From Boswellia sacra (Eukaryota > Streptophyta > Magnoliopsida > Sapindales > Burseraceae), in the NCBI GenBank assembly GCA_013180625.2, contig SNVD02009787.1, positions 310,001-374,000 on the forward strand: a stretch of 64,000 nt of DNA. The letters are read 5' to 3'. Made by a program: the position numbers and the translations under genes. The notes under the pieces are model-generated. The model did not search any database. It was not told where the DNA came from and was given only the letters and a program-made list of their open reading frames with translations. Shown piece after piece: positions 24,001 through 35,168 of this stretch (its first letter is position 1; every line of letters starts with the position of its first letter).

Positions 24001-26244
24001 GTATCATTTCTTACAAGTTACAAATTTTCTGTTATTTACGATGTGTAAATAATAATTCTAAAATATTTGTCAATCATAATATGCACATTCAATCATATAT
24101 ATAAACATTGCTCAAGTAAAAGTCATTATTATACATATTAATCTACTACTAAAGGTGTCTCATCAACATTCAACTACAACTTTTTTCACATATCAAACTC
24201 CATCTTCCCCAAACAATGATATCTAAAAAAAGAACTTAATAACTTGTATCTAGGTCAAAAGCTGCCAAAAAATTTGACAGCTTCTTTGTTTCATTTCCCA
24301 TGGAACCTATGCCATATGTACATTGCATTGGCTATATCCAAAACGTACTCTATGTCACATATACCCCCATCTACTTCTTATCATCAACTGCACATAACAC
24401 TGTAAAAATTCATTAGAAATAATATCTTAATAGGCATTGTTACTATCACCAAATCTAGTATAACTAGAGTTAAATAAGAGAAAACTTTAAACATGGCCAC
24501 GCGCATACATCATCTTTATGGGCTTAAAAATCATAATTGAAACATATAAGTATGTACAACATACACAACTACACAATAATAAAGCAAACTTCAAAACCAA
24601 GCAACTCCACTATCTACAAACCCACAAAAAAGATTATGCTGTCTGCTAATTACTTATAATAATTTCCTCTCATCAACAGAGGCACCACACAAAAAATCAA
24701 TTTTGGTGAAATCCAAAAAACAAATTCAAAACTAAAGCAACACATAACATATTAGTTCCCATTAAAAACCTAATAACTCAGTTTAAAAAGCAAGTTGGGC
24801 AAACAGCCAGAGTCACCTATAGTAATGTCATAGGACATCACAAAAAAATCTTGAAGAAACATAGAAATAATCACTAAATGATTCAGAATCACAAAATAAT
24901 TTAGAAATAATCGCAAAAATATCTTGAAGAAGCTAAGAAAGATGAAATATAAAGAGACAGCAAAGAAAAGAAAAGATAAAGAGTAGTTAACAGTAATCCC
25001 ACAAAAGAAAATGACAAGGTCACCACTTATTTCATATACATAATCATGCACTGATTTCTTTTTATTTAATATTATATCATATTCAAAACATAAATCAACT
25101 TGAATGATTAAGATTTCCAATAACCAACTTCATATCATAATCTAATCAAATGCTAATTACTTGCTTTAGACTTCCAAAACAGAGCAATGCTAGTTCCCAG
25201 ATTTTTAACAAATAATATACTCATTCAAATAATCTAAGATTTTACAAAGACCTTCTAGACATACAAACATAAAACCACGTGAAATTTTGTAGCATTCTAA
25301 ATTCAGTAGCTAATCCAAATAACTTATGTTTTATGGTCCATCAGTTTTGTCAAACAAATCCCAAAACTGACTTCTCTCTGTTAAAAAATACATAAAAATT
25401 CACCATTTATTCTTAAAATCATAAAAATTTTTAGTTTTAAACTAGACACAAAGGCAAGAAAACCTGACAAATTTGAAAATTTTATAATACTTCTGGGTAC
25501 CCCAAATAATTTTCCTAATCTAATCTCAAACAGAAAAACTGAAATTCCAGCATTGTAGAGTCAATTTCAAAAATCCATAACAAATTGATTACTCAACATT
25601 TTTTAGTCAAACCAATTTTGAACAAACCCTTAAGATGTCTATTTAACATATATAAAATTGAGAATCAAAACGAAAGTAAAATAACTGCAGAGATTTTGTA
25701 ATCAAGAACATATCAACTGGATTGAAAAAACAAGACAGGAGAAAACAGAGGATATGAGGAAGTGACAGACCTAAAACGTGAGAGACCTAAAACTTCTTTT
25801 CTAATCAACATACAAAAGTTGTCGAATATCTCAATCTCTAGGGATTTTACTTGATGGGATTTTCCTAAAACATAAAATGAGTGCAATATCTAGGAAACCA
25901 AACAGAAATGATTGGAACAACAAAAGCTAAAATACTAGAAATAATTCTAGAAATGAAGAAATAGATAATTACCCAAAATTCCCAACACCATTCTCCATTA
26001 GGTTATGCCGCTATGATTATGCTTTGAGGATGAAATGAAAGTGATTTTGCGGCATTAGGGACTTGGGTTGGGGAAATGAAATGAAAATTTCAATTAATGA
26101 AATAAGGGTTGATGCTTGGATGAGTAAGAGAGTGAAAGCAAAATCGATGAGATGAGAGACGGAGGCCTTATGTGGCTACGGTATGACTCGGGGAAACGAA
26201 AGGGTTATAAATGCGGCAGTGAGGGCTTTTGGTTGATAACAAAG
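24001..26244. other. Spacer, no gene recognised
   Basis: AT-rich and A-biased on the plus strand. One minus-strand frame (24,770-25,120, 116 codons) is Phe/Ile/Leu-rich and has no recognisable domain. A small inverted repeat AAGCTGCC..GACAGCTT is present near 24,259-24,285. The composition could be intronic, but no exon was found. Confidence 0.45.
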
Positions 26245-27737
26245 GGATAATGTAATTTTTCCCCTGAGGTAAGGGGTCTGGCTATGGTCCACCTGCTGTA
26301 TCATACAGCAGGTGGCTTTGTGTTGTAACATGGAAGCAAAACTTGTAAATACAAGTTTTGCTCCCAAGCAAAAAATTGAAAAAGTCCCCTGCTGTATCAT
26401 ACAGCAGGTGGACCGTAGCTTCACCCTGAGGTAAGGCATCTAAAGTGCCAACCATCTTCTGAATATTACAATTTCCTCCTTAAGGTTTCAATTTGCCGTT
26501 AACTTTAAACAGAAAATGTTGTCTAACGATCATTTAACCATCGTATAGAGTAAATAGACCATAACATCTTTTGGACCAAATAAAAAATAAAAATTAATAA
26601 CAAAATTGTTTATTAAAATCAATTAAAATTTTAATTAGAATATATATTTATTCTTCACTCTCCCTTCCTCTGATCTCCTGTCCCTACTTCCGTTTCTCCT
26701 CTCATCACCGCCACTGTTTAGACGATGCCACTGCCTTCTCCTTGCCACCGCCGCTTCCCAGCATCGCCACCTCCTTGCTGCTGCTACTGCCATGAGTTCC
26801 ATAGTCACTTCTAGGTGATGGGCAGGGTTAGGTTGAAATCAGAAAGAGTGGAGAGTGGCCTTTTCGATTTCTTCAGCAAGAGAGCGAGGAGAGAAGGTCA
26901 AGGCGGTGACAGTGAGGAGAGAGATGGATTTGAGAGTGGAGGAAGAGAGTGAGATGAGTTTTTTGGGGAGTTTCTGGGGAGACAGAGTTGGACGATTTGG
27001 ATGAGGGATCTGGAGGTGTTGTGGCTAGGGGTTGGAGAAGCTAGAGGAGGAGGGGTTGGTGGTGGAATTGCTGAAGGATGTGTAGCTGGTGGTGTAGTGG
27101 CTGCTGGAGGTGTGGCGGGTTGGTCGACGGTTTTTGGTGGAGGAAGTAGTTGTGTTCGTGGTGTTGGCTTAATTTTGCAATGGATTTTTTGCTATGAATG
27201 GAGGCAAAAGCTATTGGATTTTGTGGGTGTTTTTGTGATTGTGGTTGTGTTGTATAATGGCTTATTGGTGGTGGCTGTTTTCTAACAAAATTTTGGTAAC
27301 TAGAGGTAAATATTGGTGGGTTTGATTTTAAAATTTGTTTATGGGGATCAATCGGCACCAATACAATATATTATTGAGATTTGTTTTGTTTTCTTTTTTA
27401 ATTTGTATATTTGGATGGGTATACAAATGATGAGTATTGTTGCGATGGATTTGGATGAGCGTTGAAGCGATTGATCTTGGAATGCATCTCTTTTTTTCCG
27501 TTTTCAATTTAATTTTAAATTTAATAAGTTAATTGGGTATAATTTGTTGATCATGGTTACTGGATAATGTGTCAAAATTAAAAGAAATAAGATTACTATT
27601 TTACCCTTCTAATGTTAAAGTTAACAGCTAAATTGAGCCAAATTGAAACCCCAAGGAGTAAATTAGAATATTCAGAGAGTGAGAGGCCAATTGTTTTCGC
27701 GTTTTCTCAAGGGGCAAATTAGTATTGTCTCTATTAG
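26245..27737. mobile_element. Mutator-like non-autonomous element with long TIRs
   Basis: The left border (GATAATGTAATTTTTCCCCTGAG, then CTGAATATTACAATTT, GGTTTCAATTTG and GTTAACTTTAA) is matched in reverse by the right border around 27,612-27,737. The inverted repeat is imperfect, exceeds 100 bp and is interrupted on the left by a MITE. Long, CCCCTGAG-type TIRs are common in plant Mutator-like elements. No 9-bp target duplication could be fixed. The GC-rich interior (26,690-27,290) is unlike its surroundings and could be captured host 5' gene sequence, which would make it a Pack-MULE. Confidence 0.55.
26275..26423. mobile_element. 149-bp MITE with hairpin ends
   Basis: Both ends are themselves palindromic (CCTGCTGTATSATACAGCAGG) and the two ends form an inverted repeat of about 38 bp (GGTCTGGCTATGGTCC versus GGTGAAGCTACGGTCC). 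The centre carries a third palindrome, GCAAAACTTGTA..TACAAGTTTTGC. The 13-bp word CCCTGAGGTAAGG flanks both sides (26,262-26,274 and 26,424-26,436) and is either a long target duplication or a 9-11-bp one plus terminal GG. The insertion lies in the left TIR of the Mutator-like element. Confidence 0.8.
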
Positions 27738-27777
27738 AAAGTCTTTCAAAATTTTGGGGGTTTTGGGTGCTTATATT

Positions 27778-28683
27778 TAGGGTTGTTTAAAATCCAATCC
27801 AATCCGTTCAAACCGATTGATCCTATCCAAACCGATTCAATTTTAATTAGATTTGATCATTTGACAGATTAGATTAGATTGAAATTTTTGAGATCCGAAT
27901 TAATTAGATCGGATAACGGATCATATTATAAAAATCCATCATAAACCGATCTAATCCAAATAATAGGTAATAAAATTAACTATGTAATATCTAAAAATTA
28001 AAATCAATATTTGATGATTATTGATGTAATGTATCTGTGCTATATGTACGTGGAAAGTATAAATGTAACTTAGTTATCATTATTTTTTAATTTCATGAAT
28101 TATTTTTTCATGTCAATTATATTTATCTCAATATAAAAACTATTAGTTACTTATTAATTATTTATTCATGTTTGCTAGGCATTCTTTAATATGCATAGAT
28201 GACATTGAGTTAATACAATTATGTAGCAATAAATTTTTACAATTTCCATTTTATGCAAGGTAGCTTATTGCATGGAGTCCCATAAATTTATTTAAATTAT
28301 AATATTTGTATTGGAATGATTTAAAATTTTTTTTTGTTGTTTTTAGTTAGGAACATTAATCAATGTATAAATAAATTTTTATTTATTATATTACGATTTA
28401 CCAAGATTTTAATTTGCTTGGTAATTCATGTTATCATTATTTTTATATAATAACTTGTGTTTATTATTGAATTATATTAGATTTTCTCTTTTTTTTATTT
28501 AAATTTTTTAAAGTTCGAATTGGATCGGATTGAATCGGATCGGATGATGTTTTTTCAAAATCGGATTGGATTGGATTTCAATCTTTAATTAGATCGGATT
28601 GGATTGAAATATCTCTAAATCGACTATTGGATTGGATTGGTTATTAGCTAAATCCATTGGATCCAAACCGACGAACACCCTTA
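27778..28683. mobile_element. hAT-type non-autonomous element, 906 bp
   Basis: The unit begins TAGGGTTGTT and ends GAACACCCTTA (imperfect inverted ends) and is flanked on both sides by the 8-bp word CTTATATT (27,770-27,777 and 28,684-28,691). An 8-bp duplication with AGGGTGTTC-type ends is diagnostic of the hAT superfamily. Subterminal repeats of ATTGGATTGG/CCAATCCAAT and CGGATCGGAT occur at both ends. No coding capacity. Confidence 0.88.
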
Positions 28684-28849
28684 CTTATATTGGTGCCTTG
28701 TACAAAAATCTTGGTATATCAAATTTTGGGCTTTAATTTGATTATCTATTATTCAACTAATAATTATTTAATTACATCAACTATTTTTTATTAAATAAAT
28801 ATTTTAATTAACGCCAATTAATCAATATTCTTTCCATATTAAGTTTACA

Positions 28850-29041
28850 CTAAATTGATTAATAAATAATCAAATTTATGAGAAAATAAAATTATACTAA
28901 ATTGATAACAAATATTCAAATATCCATAACTTTGTTTCACTTCATGCAATTACCTGTAATGTGACTGACTTGCAATTTTTTCAATGTAGCATAATCTTAA
29001 ATAGAATAGAATTAGTTTATTAAAACCCCTACGCGCGCGCG

Positions 29042-29108
<67 letters not shown>

Positions 29109-29280
29109 ATATGATTACAATCAGATGCATAGCCGTGACATTGAATTAGTGGGCGCAAGCTTCTTGTAATCTAAATTCATTTTCTTAACTTCATATTTTT
29201 GCTTGAGAGATAAGATACAATGAAATTAATTGAGGTAAAATATAGTATACAGAGTTTGAAGAACTTTGACAATTGAAGGT
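28850..29280. repeat. Local duplication, copy 1
   Basis: The order AATCAAATTTATGAGAAAA, GTTTCACTTCATGCAATTA, GAATTAGTTTATTAA, TGACATTGAATTAGTGGG, GCAAGCTTCTTGTAAT and TTAACTTCATATTTT is repeated about 770 bp downstream. This copy additionally contains the composite microsatellite. Confidence 0.85.
29032..29103. repeat. Composite microsatellite (CG)n(CA)n(TA)n
   Basis: Three dinucleotide runs in direct succession: about 9 CG, 11-12 CA and about 15 TA repeats. Alternating purine-pyrimidine CG/CA tracts can adopt Z-DNA. The allelic copy in the downstream duplicate has only a short TA run. Confidence 0.95.
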
Positions 29281-29614
29281 TGAGAAATAGATTAATGGTG
29301 GTGTAATTTACATTATAAAAGAAGAGTAAAGCTAGTAATTTACTTTTGATTGCAAGTAAAACTTGGGTGAATTTATTGAAGAAAAATTTGACAGGTGCTT
29401 CTATGTGGCTCCGCCACTGATTATAATGAATATAAAATAATACTTTATTATTATTATTATTATTATAAAATTACGCAGAAAATTATTGGTTTCATGGTAA
29501 CTCGTATCATCTTAGATTAAAGCAATGTTGATTATTCAATTTTTTCCAATTTATGATGAATATTAAATTACTTAAATATTGAATTGATTACCAATTGATA
29601 ATTGAATGAGATCA

Positions 29615-29965
29615 TACCAAATTGATAATAAATAATCAAATTTATGAGAAAACAAAATTATGCTAACTTGATAATAAATAATCAAAATTCTATAACTCAG
29701 TTTCACTTCATGCAATTATATTTAATGTGATTATTAATTCAATGTAACATAATATTAAATTGAAAAGAATTAGTTTATTAACAATCCTATATATATTAAA
29801 TAGAATACTATTATAATCAGTGGCATACCCGTGATATTGAATTAATGGGAGCAAGCTTCTTGTAATTTGAATTCATCTTCTTAACTTCATATTTTAGTGG
29901 AGAGAAAAGATAAGATGAAGTTAATTGTAAAGAGTTTGAAGAACTTTGACAATTGAAAGTTGAAA
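29615..29965. repeat. Local duplication, copy 2
   Basis: Matches 28,850-29,280 in order, with small indels and no CG/CA microsatellite. It continues into AAGAGTTTGAAGAACTTTGAC, also present in copy 1 near 29,252. Confidence 0.85.
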
Positions 29966-30668
29966 AATGCTGATTCAATATTTCCAATTTATGATAAATA
30001 TTAAATTACTTAAATGTTGAATTAATTACCAATTGACGATAGTAATAAGATTGATGATTGAATAAGATTATACCAAATTGATCATAATAATAAGATTGAT
30101 GACTAAATAACATTATTCTAAATTGATAATAAATAATCAAATTAAATATGAAAGTTGATGACTAGAAAAGATTATGTTAAATTGAAAATTAATTAACTGC
30201 ATGTGGGGGGAAAGGCTTCAATTTTGATAGAAAAGATTAAATTTGTTTCTTCAAAAAGTTTTTTTTTTTTTTTTTTTGGGTTAGTTTTATTGTTTTAAGC
30301 GTTTGGAAAAGGGGTGCACACTTTAACGCACACCAATTTTTTGTACTGCACTTTACATAATACAAATTACATAGCATTCTCACAAATGTTACAACTTCCA
30401 AATATAAAATTACATCATTTTATCCATAGTATTTATCCAATAATATTATAGAATTCTTATTTTTTCAATAACATTTATTATTAATGTTATCTATTTATTT
30501 TTTATAAATATTTTCAAATATAATTAATAGCATTTTTTTAAATCTATAAACAATACGAGCATACAAATAAAAGTTTTGTATTTCATTCATGAATCAAAAT
30601 AATTACAATGTTTACATCATCAAAGCCAAATATTTCCTTTCTATATACAACGTTTTAAGATACAAACT
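29966..30668. other. AT-rich spacer before viral locus
   Basis: No gene seen. Around 30,370-30,540 there are words such as ATAGCATTCTCACAAATGTTA and AATAACATTTATTATTAATG that recall the 23.4-kb subterminal zone, possibly a decayed relative. Confidence 0.4.
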
Positions 30669-31275
30669 AAAATAAGTTTTAAATTTTTATCATCAATAGA
30701 TACTAAAGAAATTCACCAATTGCAACAAAATACAATAACTAAACAAATAAATTTAATAATTAATAAACAAAATCATATTAATTATCTCCAAAAAGAAATT
30801 AAATATAAAAAAATTGAAAAACAATTAGAAAAACCTAATATTAAAGATGATATAGAAGAAATAGAAAATAAATTTAGAAAGGAGGTATGTTCAAATTTAC
30901 CTAATCAATTTTGGAATAGAAAGAAATATATAGTCACTTTACCATATATTAAAGAATTTAATGAAAAACAAATTCCAACAAAAGCTAGACCTATACAAAT
31001 GAACCAAGAATTATTACAACATTGCCAAGAAGAGATAAAAGACTTATTAAATAAAAAGTTAATAAGAGAATCAAAATCCCCTTGGAGTTGTGCTACATTT
31101 TATGTCAATAAAAAACCTGAAATAGAAAGAGGAGTTCCAAGATTAGTAATTAATTATAAACCTTTAAACAAAGTATTACAATGGATTAGATATCCTATTC
31201 CTAACAAAAGAGATTTAGTTAAAAGACTTTATGATGCAATATTATTTTCAAAATTTGATATGAAAAGTGGATTGA
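30669..31275 (+). pseudogene. Inverted viral protease/RT fragment
   Basis: Plus-strand copy of the protease C-terminus and the N-terminal half of the reverse transcriptase. It contains motifs also found in the minus-strand copies, such as KEIHQLQQNT, IPTKARPIQM, PWSC and KFDMKSG. The frame is open from about 30,669 to 31,292, but viral similarity stops near 31,275, right after the first catalytic-Asp motif of RT (FDMKSG); the palm with the DD motif is missing. This is the left arm of a large inverted repeat whose partner is 33,048-33,530 on the other strand. Confidence 0.88.
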
Positions 31276-31339
31276 TATTATTAGATAAATAAAATAACTA
31301 AAAAGAAATAACAATCAAAATTCTATTGCTAATTGAAAA

Positions 31340-31975
31340 TTATTAACAAAAAGGTTTTAATTATATACATTTTGGACTAATACAAATAGCTATTAAGCCG
31401 TTATCAAAAATTGGAATTGATTCCCCAGTATTAATGTTATTAAGAGATAAAACATTATTAAAATTTCAAGACTCTTTATTAGGAGTAATACAGTCAAACT
31501 TATGCAATGGTGCTATATATTTTAATTGTGCTCCAAATTTTCAAGTAAGTCTGCACGATCCAACAATATTAGATACATTAGTATTAAACATTCATTTACC
31601 ATAATCAATTTTTACGCAAAATAGACATGAAATTTTAAACAAACTAGTTCAGAATTTAAATCAAGATGTAGATTGCAAGATACTAGAGGAGAAACTACAA
31701 TATTAACAGTAGAAACAGAAGAAAATATTCTAACATCAACTTTTACTCCAAATTATTAAAATGGAATGAAATCACTATACTAGAAGTATGGATAATAGAT
31801 AACCCATTACCACCTAGAAATATAGCTAAAAAAGAAATAGCACAAATTACTCAAAATCCAGAAGGGAAAATTTTATTAAGATTTAATTCTTTAAGAATAG
31901 GAGAAAATTCATCAAATTATTCTGATATAAAATATGCTAGAAGTTCATTTTCTTTACCAAAATCTAATAGTTTTA
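31340..31975 (+). pseudogene. Inverted viral movement-protein fragment
   Basis: Plus-strand remnant of the viral movement protein. Key words NYIHFGL, DSPVLMLLRD, AIYFNCAPNF and LDTLVLNIHLP match the minus-strand copy at 31,980-32,686. The context fits a 30K-superfamily movement protein, which lines plasmodesmata for cell-to-cell spread in caulimovirids. The N-terminus is missing, there is an in-frame stop near 31,602, a frame change near 31,630, and further stops near 31,757. The 3' part (31,760-31,975) has no counterpart in the minus-strand copy here. It directly follows the RT fragment, which is not the natural gene order, so the join is a deletion or recombination scar. Confidence 0.75.
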
Positions 31976-31979
31976 ATAT

Positions 31980-32686
31980 TAGGAGTACACAAGCAAGTGA
32001 AATAAACAATAATTAATATGATTTTCTACTGTTAATATTGTAGTTTCTCCTCTAGTATCTTGCAGTCTACATCTTGGATTAAATTCTGAACTAGTTTGTT
32101 TAAAATATATTCTATAAAGTAATAAATATCCATGTCTATTTTGCATAAAAATTGATTCTGGTAAATGAATGTTTAATACTAATGTATCTAATATTGTTGG
32201 ATCGTGCAGACTTACTTGAAAATTTGGAGCACAATTAAAATATATAGCACCACTGCATAAGTTTGATTGTACTACTCCCAATAAAGAGTCTTGAAATTTT
32301 AATAATGTTTTATCTCTTAATAACATTAATACTGGGGAATCAATTCCAATTTTCGATAACAGCTTAATAGCTATTTGTATTAGTCCAAATTGTATATAAT
32401 TAAAACCTTTTTGTTTATAATTTTCTATTGCTAATTGACTTAATAATCGTATTTCTTCAAATTCATTTTGTAGAGTTAAAGTTTCTTCATGTTCTTTTAT
32501 TGAATTCGCAGTCTTAAAATCAAATGTCCCTATTTCATATATACTATTTGGTGGAATACTTGGTAATGTATTTTTATTTAAACTTTATTTAATGTTAGTT
32601 ATTTTTGTCATTATTTCTCTTAAGCTAATTACTTTGAATGTTTTTCTAGATTTAGAGTTTAGATATTTTCTAACTGTAGATGCCAT
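31980..32686 (-). pseudogene. Viral movement protein, decayed copy
   Basis: An ATG at 32,684-32,686 follows a leader-like region and opens a frame beginning MASTVRKYL that stops after 33 codons. Downstream, frames around 32,530-32,030 encode the conserved core (EFEEIRLLSQ, IGIDSPVLML, AIYFNCAPNF, LLLYRIYFK). The core arrangement fits caulimovirid 30K-type movement proteins. The copy ends at about 31,980, where the sequence flips into the inverted plus-strand copy. Assignment as movement protein rests on position (between leader and coat) and family recall, not on a search. Confidence 0.72.
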
Positions 32687-32689
32687 TAT

Positions 32690-33047
32690 CAAATTATTAA
32701 TAACTTGAAATTTTAGTACATAATCTTCTCAAGACAGGATGGCTACGGGAACACCTAGGCTTACCAACGGCTTTACGCTTTTCACCTCTAGCTACCGAGA
32801 ACACCTGGCTTGCCAACGTATGCACAGTTCTCACTGCTACCCTTCCCTATCCTTAGAAATTTGTTTACTAAAATTTTAAATTACTAACAATTCTTAAATG
32901 GAATCTAAAATTAGAATTTTCTCTAAATTCTACCTCTATTGCAAAGCATCCAATATTCTATTTGTAATTCATAAATATGTCCTTTTATAAAATTTAAATG
33001 ATTTTGGAGATTTATTTTTTCGAATTCTTCTAATTTATTGTTTATAA
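32690..33047 (-). other. Viral 5' leader region with 29-bp direct repeat
   Basis: Lies between the broken RT of the deleted copy and the movement-protein ATG. A short open stretch (about 33,047-32,937, containing LEEFEKINLQ and EYWMLCNR) may be an upstream ORF. Two near-identical 29-bp words (GGCTACGGGAACACCTAGGC.. at 32,741-32,769 and AGCTACCGAGAACACCTGGC.. at 32,790-32,818) lie 49 bp apart in a GC-richer island. I found no match to the initiator tRNA-Met primer-binding site. Confidence 0.55.
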
Positions 33048-33857
33048 TTAATTACTAATCTTAGAACTCCTCTTTCTATTTCAGGTTTTTTATTGACATA
33101 AAATGCAACACAACTCCAAGGAGATTTTGATTCTCTTATTAAATTTTTTATTTAATAAGTCTTTTATCTCTCCTTGGCAATGTTGTAATAATTCTTGGTT
33201 CATTTGTATAGGTCTAGCTTTTGTTGGAATTTGTTTTTCATTAAATTCTTTAATACATGGTAAAGTGACTATATGTTTCTTTCTATTCCAAAATTGATTA
33301 GGTAAATCTGAACATACATCCTTTCTAAATTTATTTTCTATTTCTTCTATATTATCTTTAATATTATGTTTTTCTAATTGTTCTTCAATTCTTTTATATT
33401 TAATTTCTTTTTGGAGATAATTAATATGATTTTGTTTATTAATTATTAAATTTATTTGTTTAGTTATTGTATTTTGTTGCAATTGGTGAATTTCTTTAGT
33501 ATTTATTGATGATAAAAATTTAAAACTTATTTTTGTTCCCATGATTTCTGTATGAATTTCTTGATTATCAACTTTAAATGGATATATTTGTGTTAGGAAT
33601 GGAGAATCTAAATTGATATTTTCGCTAAGATTTTTTACTAATATAAATGTTGTTTTAAAACCATATCCTTGATTACATATTTTGACTTTTGATAATTTAT
33701 AATTAATTTCTAGATTCATTCCATTTGCACCTCTTAATTTCTCAGAAGTTTTTTTAAAATATTTTGTTGGAATAAGGCCTTCTTTAATACAATTTTGATC
33801 AGCTCCTGAATCTACTAAAGCAATTGCTTCTATTTGTAAGAAATTATCTATATGCAA
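33048..33857 (-). pseudogene. Viral protease and partial RT, deleted copy
   Basis: Minus-strand protease-RT segment of the deleted viral copy. The retropepsin-like active site VDSGADQN lies near the start, followed by KISFKFLSS and the linker to RT, IPTKARPIQM. A frameshift near 33,150 ends the frame at 33,090; similarity continues to about 33,047 (ERGVLRLVINYK) and then breaks directly into leader sequence. The RT palm, RNase H and 3' ORFs are absent. The protease would cleave the viral polyprotein; here it cannot be followed by an active RT. It is the right arm of the inverted repeat with 30,669-31,275. Confidence 0.85.
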
Positions 33858-35168
33858 TAATATTCCTATATACTATTTTTGATTTTGTCTACTATTTGTA
33901 CATAATCTTCTTCTATCCGTGAACTAGAAGCTTGATCATTTTTATTTTGAGATTCAAGTATAGTTAATCTTGTTCATGTTTGTAGTTGTTCTAATTGTTG
34001 ATTTTGAATTTCTTTTTGAATTTCTTTTATTCGTTCTTTTAAATTTCTAATTTCTTGCTGTAATTCTCCTGCAGTAACTTGTTTAAATAAGGTTTGTGAC
34101 GGGTACTTATCCCATATTTTGTTTAAACTAAATGTGTCCGGAGTTTTAATTTTCTTTTCTTGTTCTAAAATTTCTTTTAATCTCATCAAATATTCTCTTT
34201 TTATATTAGGATCTTCAATTCTATCTATAATATCTAGTAAAAATTGTTTATCAGTATTTTTGGTGATTACATTAATTTGTTTACAATTACATATTCCTTT
34301 TGTACAACATAAAGATTCATTACTTTCTGAAGTAGTACCAGTGTCTTGAATATCTAAAATATCTTCTTCACTATTGCTGGTACTAGATTCTTGACTAGAT
34401 TGTTCACTAAATAATAATTTATTGATTTTATTTTTTAATTCATCTTGATCATTTAGAAGTTCATTGACTTTATTTTTCTTTTTACATTGTTTTGCCGTAT
34501 GTCCTGGTTGCCTACAATTCCAGCATACTAATTGTTTATTTGAATAATTCTTCTTAGGTTTATATTTTTTCTTATTTTTCTTGTAATATTGATTATCAAA
34601 TTGATTTTTATAAAATTTCTTTGATTTTTTCTTATATTTCTTTGAATATGATGGTGGTTTAAGATTCTCATAACCATATTGTTCACAAAATGAACCCATA
34701 GTTTTACCAAAGCTTTCTATTTTTCTTTTCTCTTTTTGTTCTTGACATATTGCTAAACCTTCTTTCTTGATAAAAGCAAATAATTGTCCATGTGTTATAT
34801 TATTCCAAGGGATTGCACTTCCTCTTGTTATTTCTGTTAATTTGTTAATTATTTTCTCAGAAAAGAATTTTGGTAATCCCGCAATAAATCTCTCTTTCCA
34901 AAAAGACTCATTGCAGTCAGTTCTTTTAAATATATTCGTTGAAAATACATCTTTATACGATCTAAAATCTCCTAAGGTTGGACATCGGAGATTTGTTAAA
35001 ATTATTTTTGAACTAGCTAATTCTTCTTTAGGATTTCCTATAAAATGCATTGAAATCGTATATATCAATACTTCTACAGCATTTTGAGTATCTTGAATAG
35101 TTACAAATCCATCTTCATCTTCTACTTGGGTTTTTCTACATGATTTAGTATAATTTGTTGATTATTAA
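33858..35168 (-). pseudogene. Viral coat protein (zinc knuckle), deleted copy
   Basis: Open for about 364 codons (35,068-33,974). Recognisable parts are a coat core (LGDFRSYKDVF, ERFIAGLPKFF), a very basic Lys/Tyr tract (KKYKKKSKKFYKN), a CCHC zinc knuckle of the form CWNCRQPGHTAKQC (C-x2-C-x4-H-x4-C, nucleic-acid binding), an acidic Ser/Glu-rich segment (SSQESSTSNSEED) and a coiled-coil-like Gln/Glu tail. The knuckle plus acidic flank is typical of caulimovirid capsid precursors. The 5' part is missing: at 35,168 the sequence switches to the promoter/leader region. An in-frame stop near 33,971 and further stops near 33,870 separate it from the protease. Confidence 0.85.

Noticed and set aside
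26212..26219. GGCAGTG as the partner of the CACTGCAACAAAA end at 23,406
   Set aside because: Only six or seven bases match and the adjacent sequence lacks the TTTTGTTG expected and the subterminal motifs.
27001..27361. Gly/Val-rich frame (plus) and His/Pro-rich frame (minus) as genes
   Set aside because: Low-complexity frames on opposite strands of the same GC-rich block; neither has a motif. Kept only as possible captured sequence.
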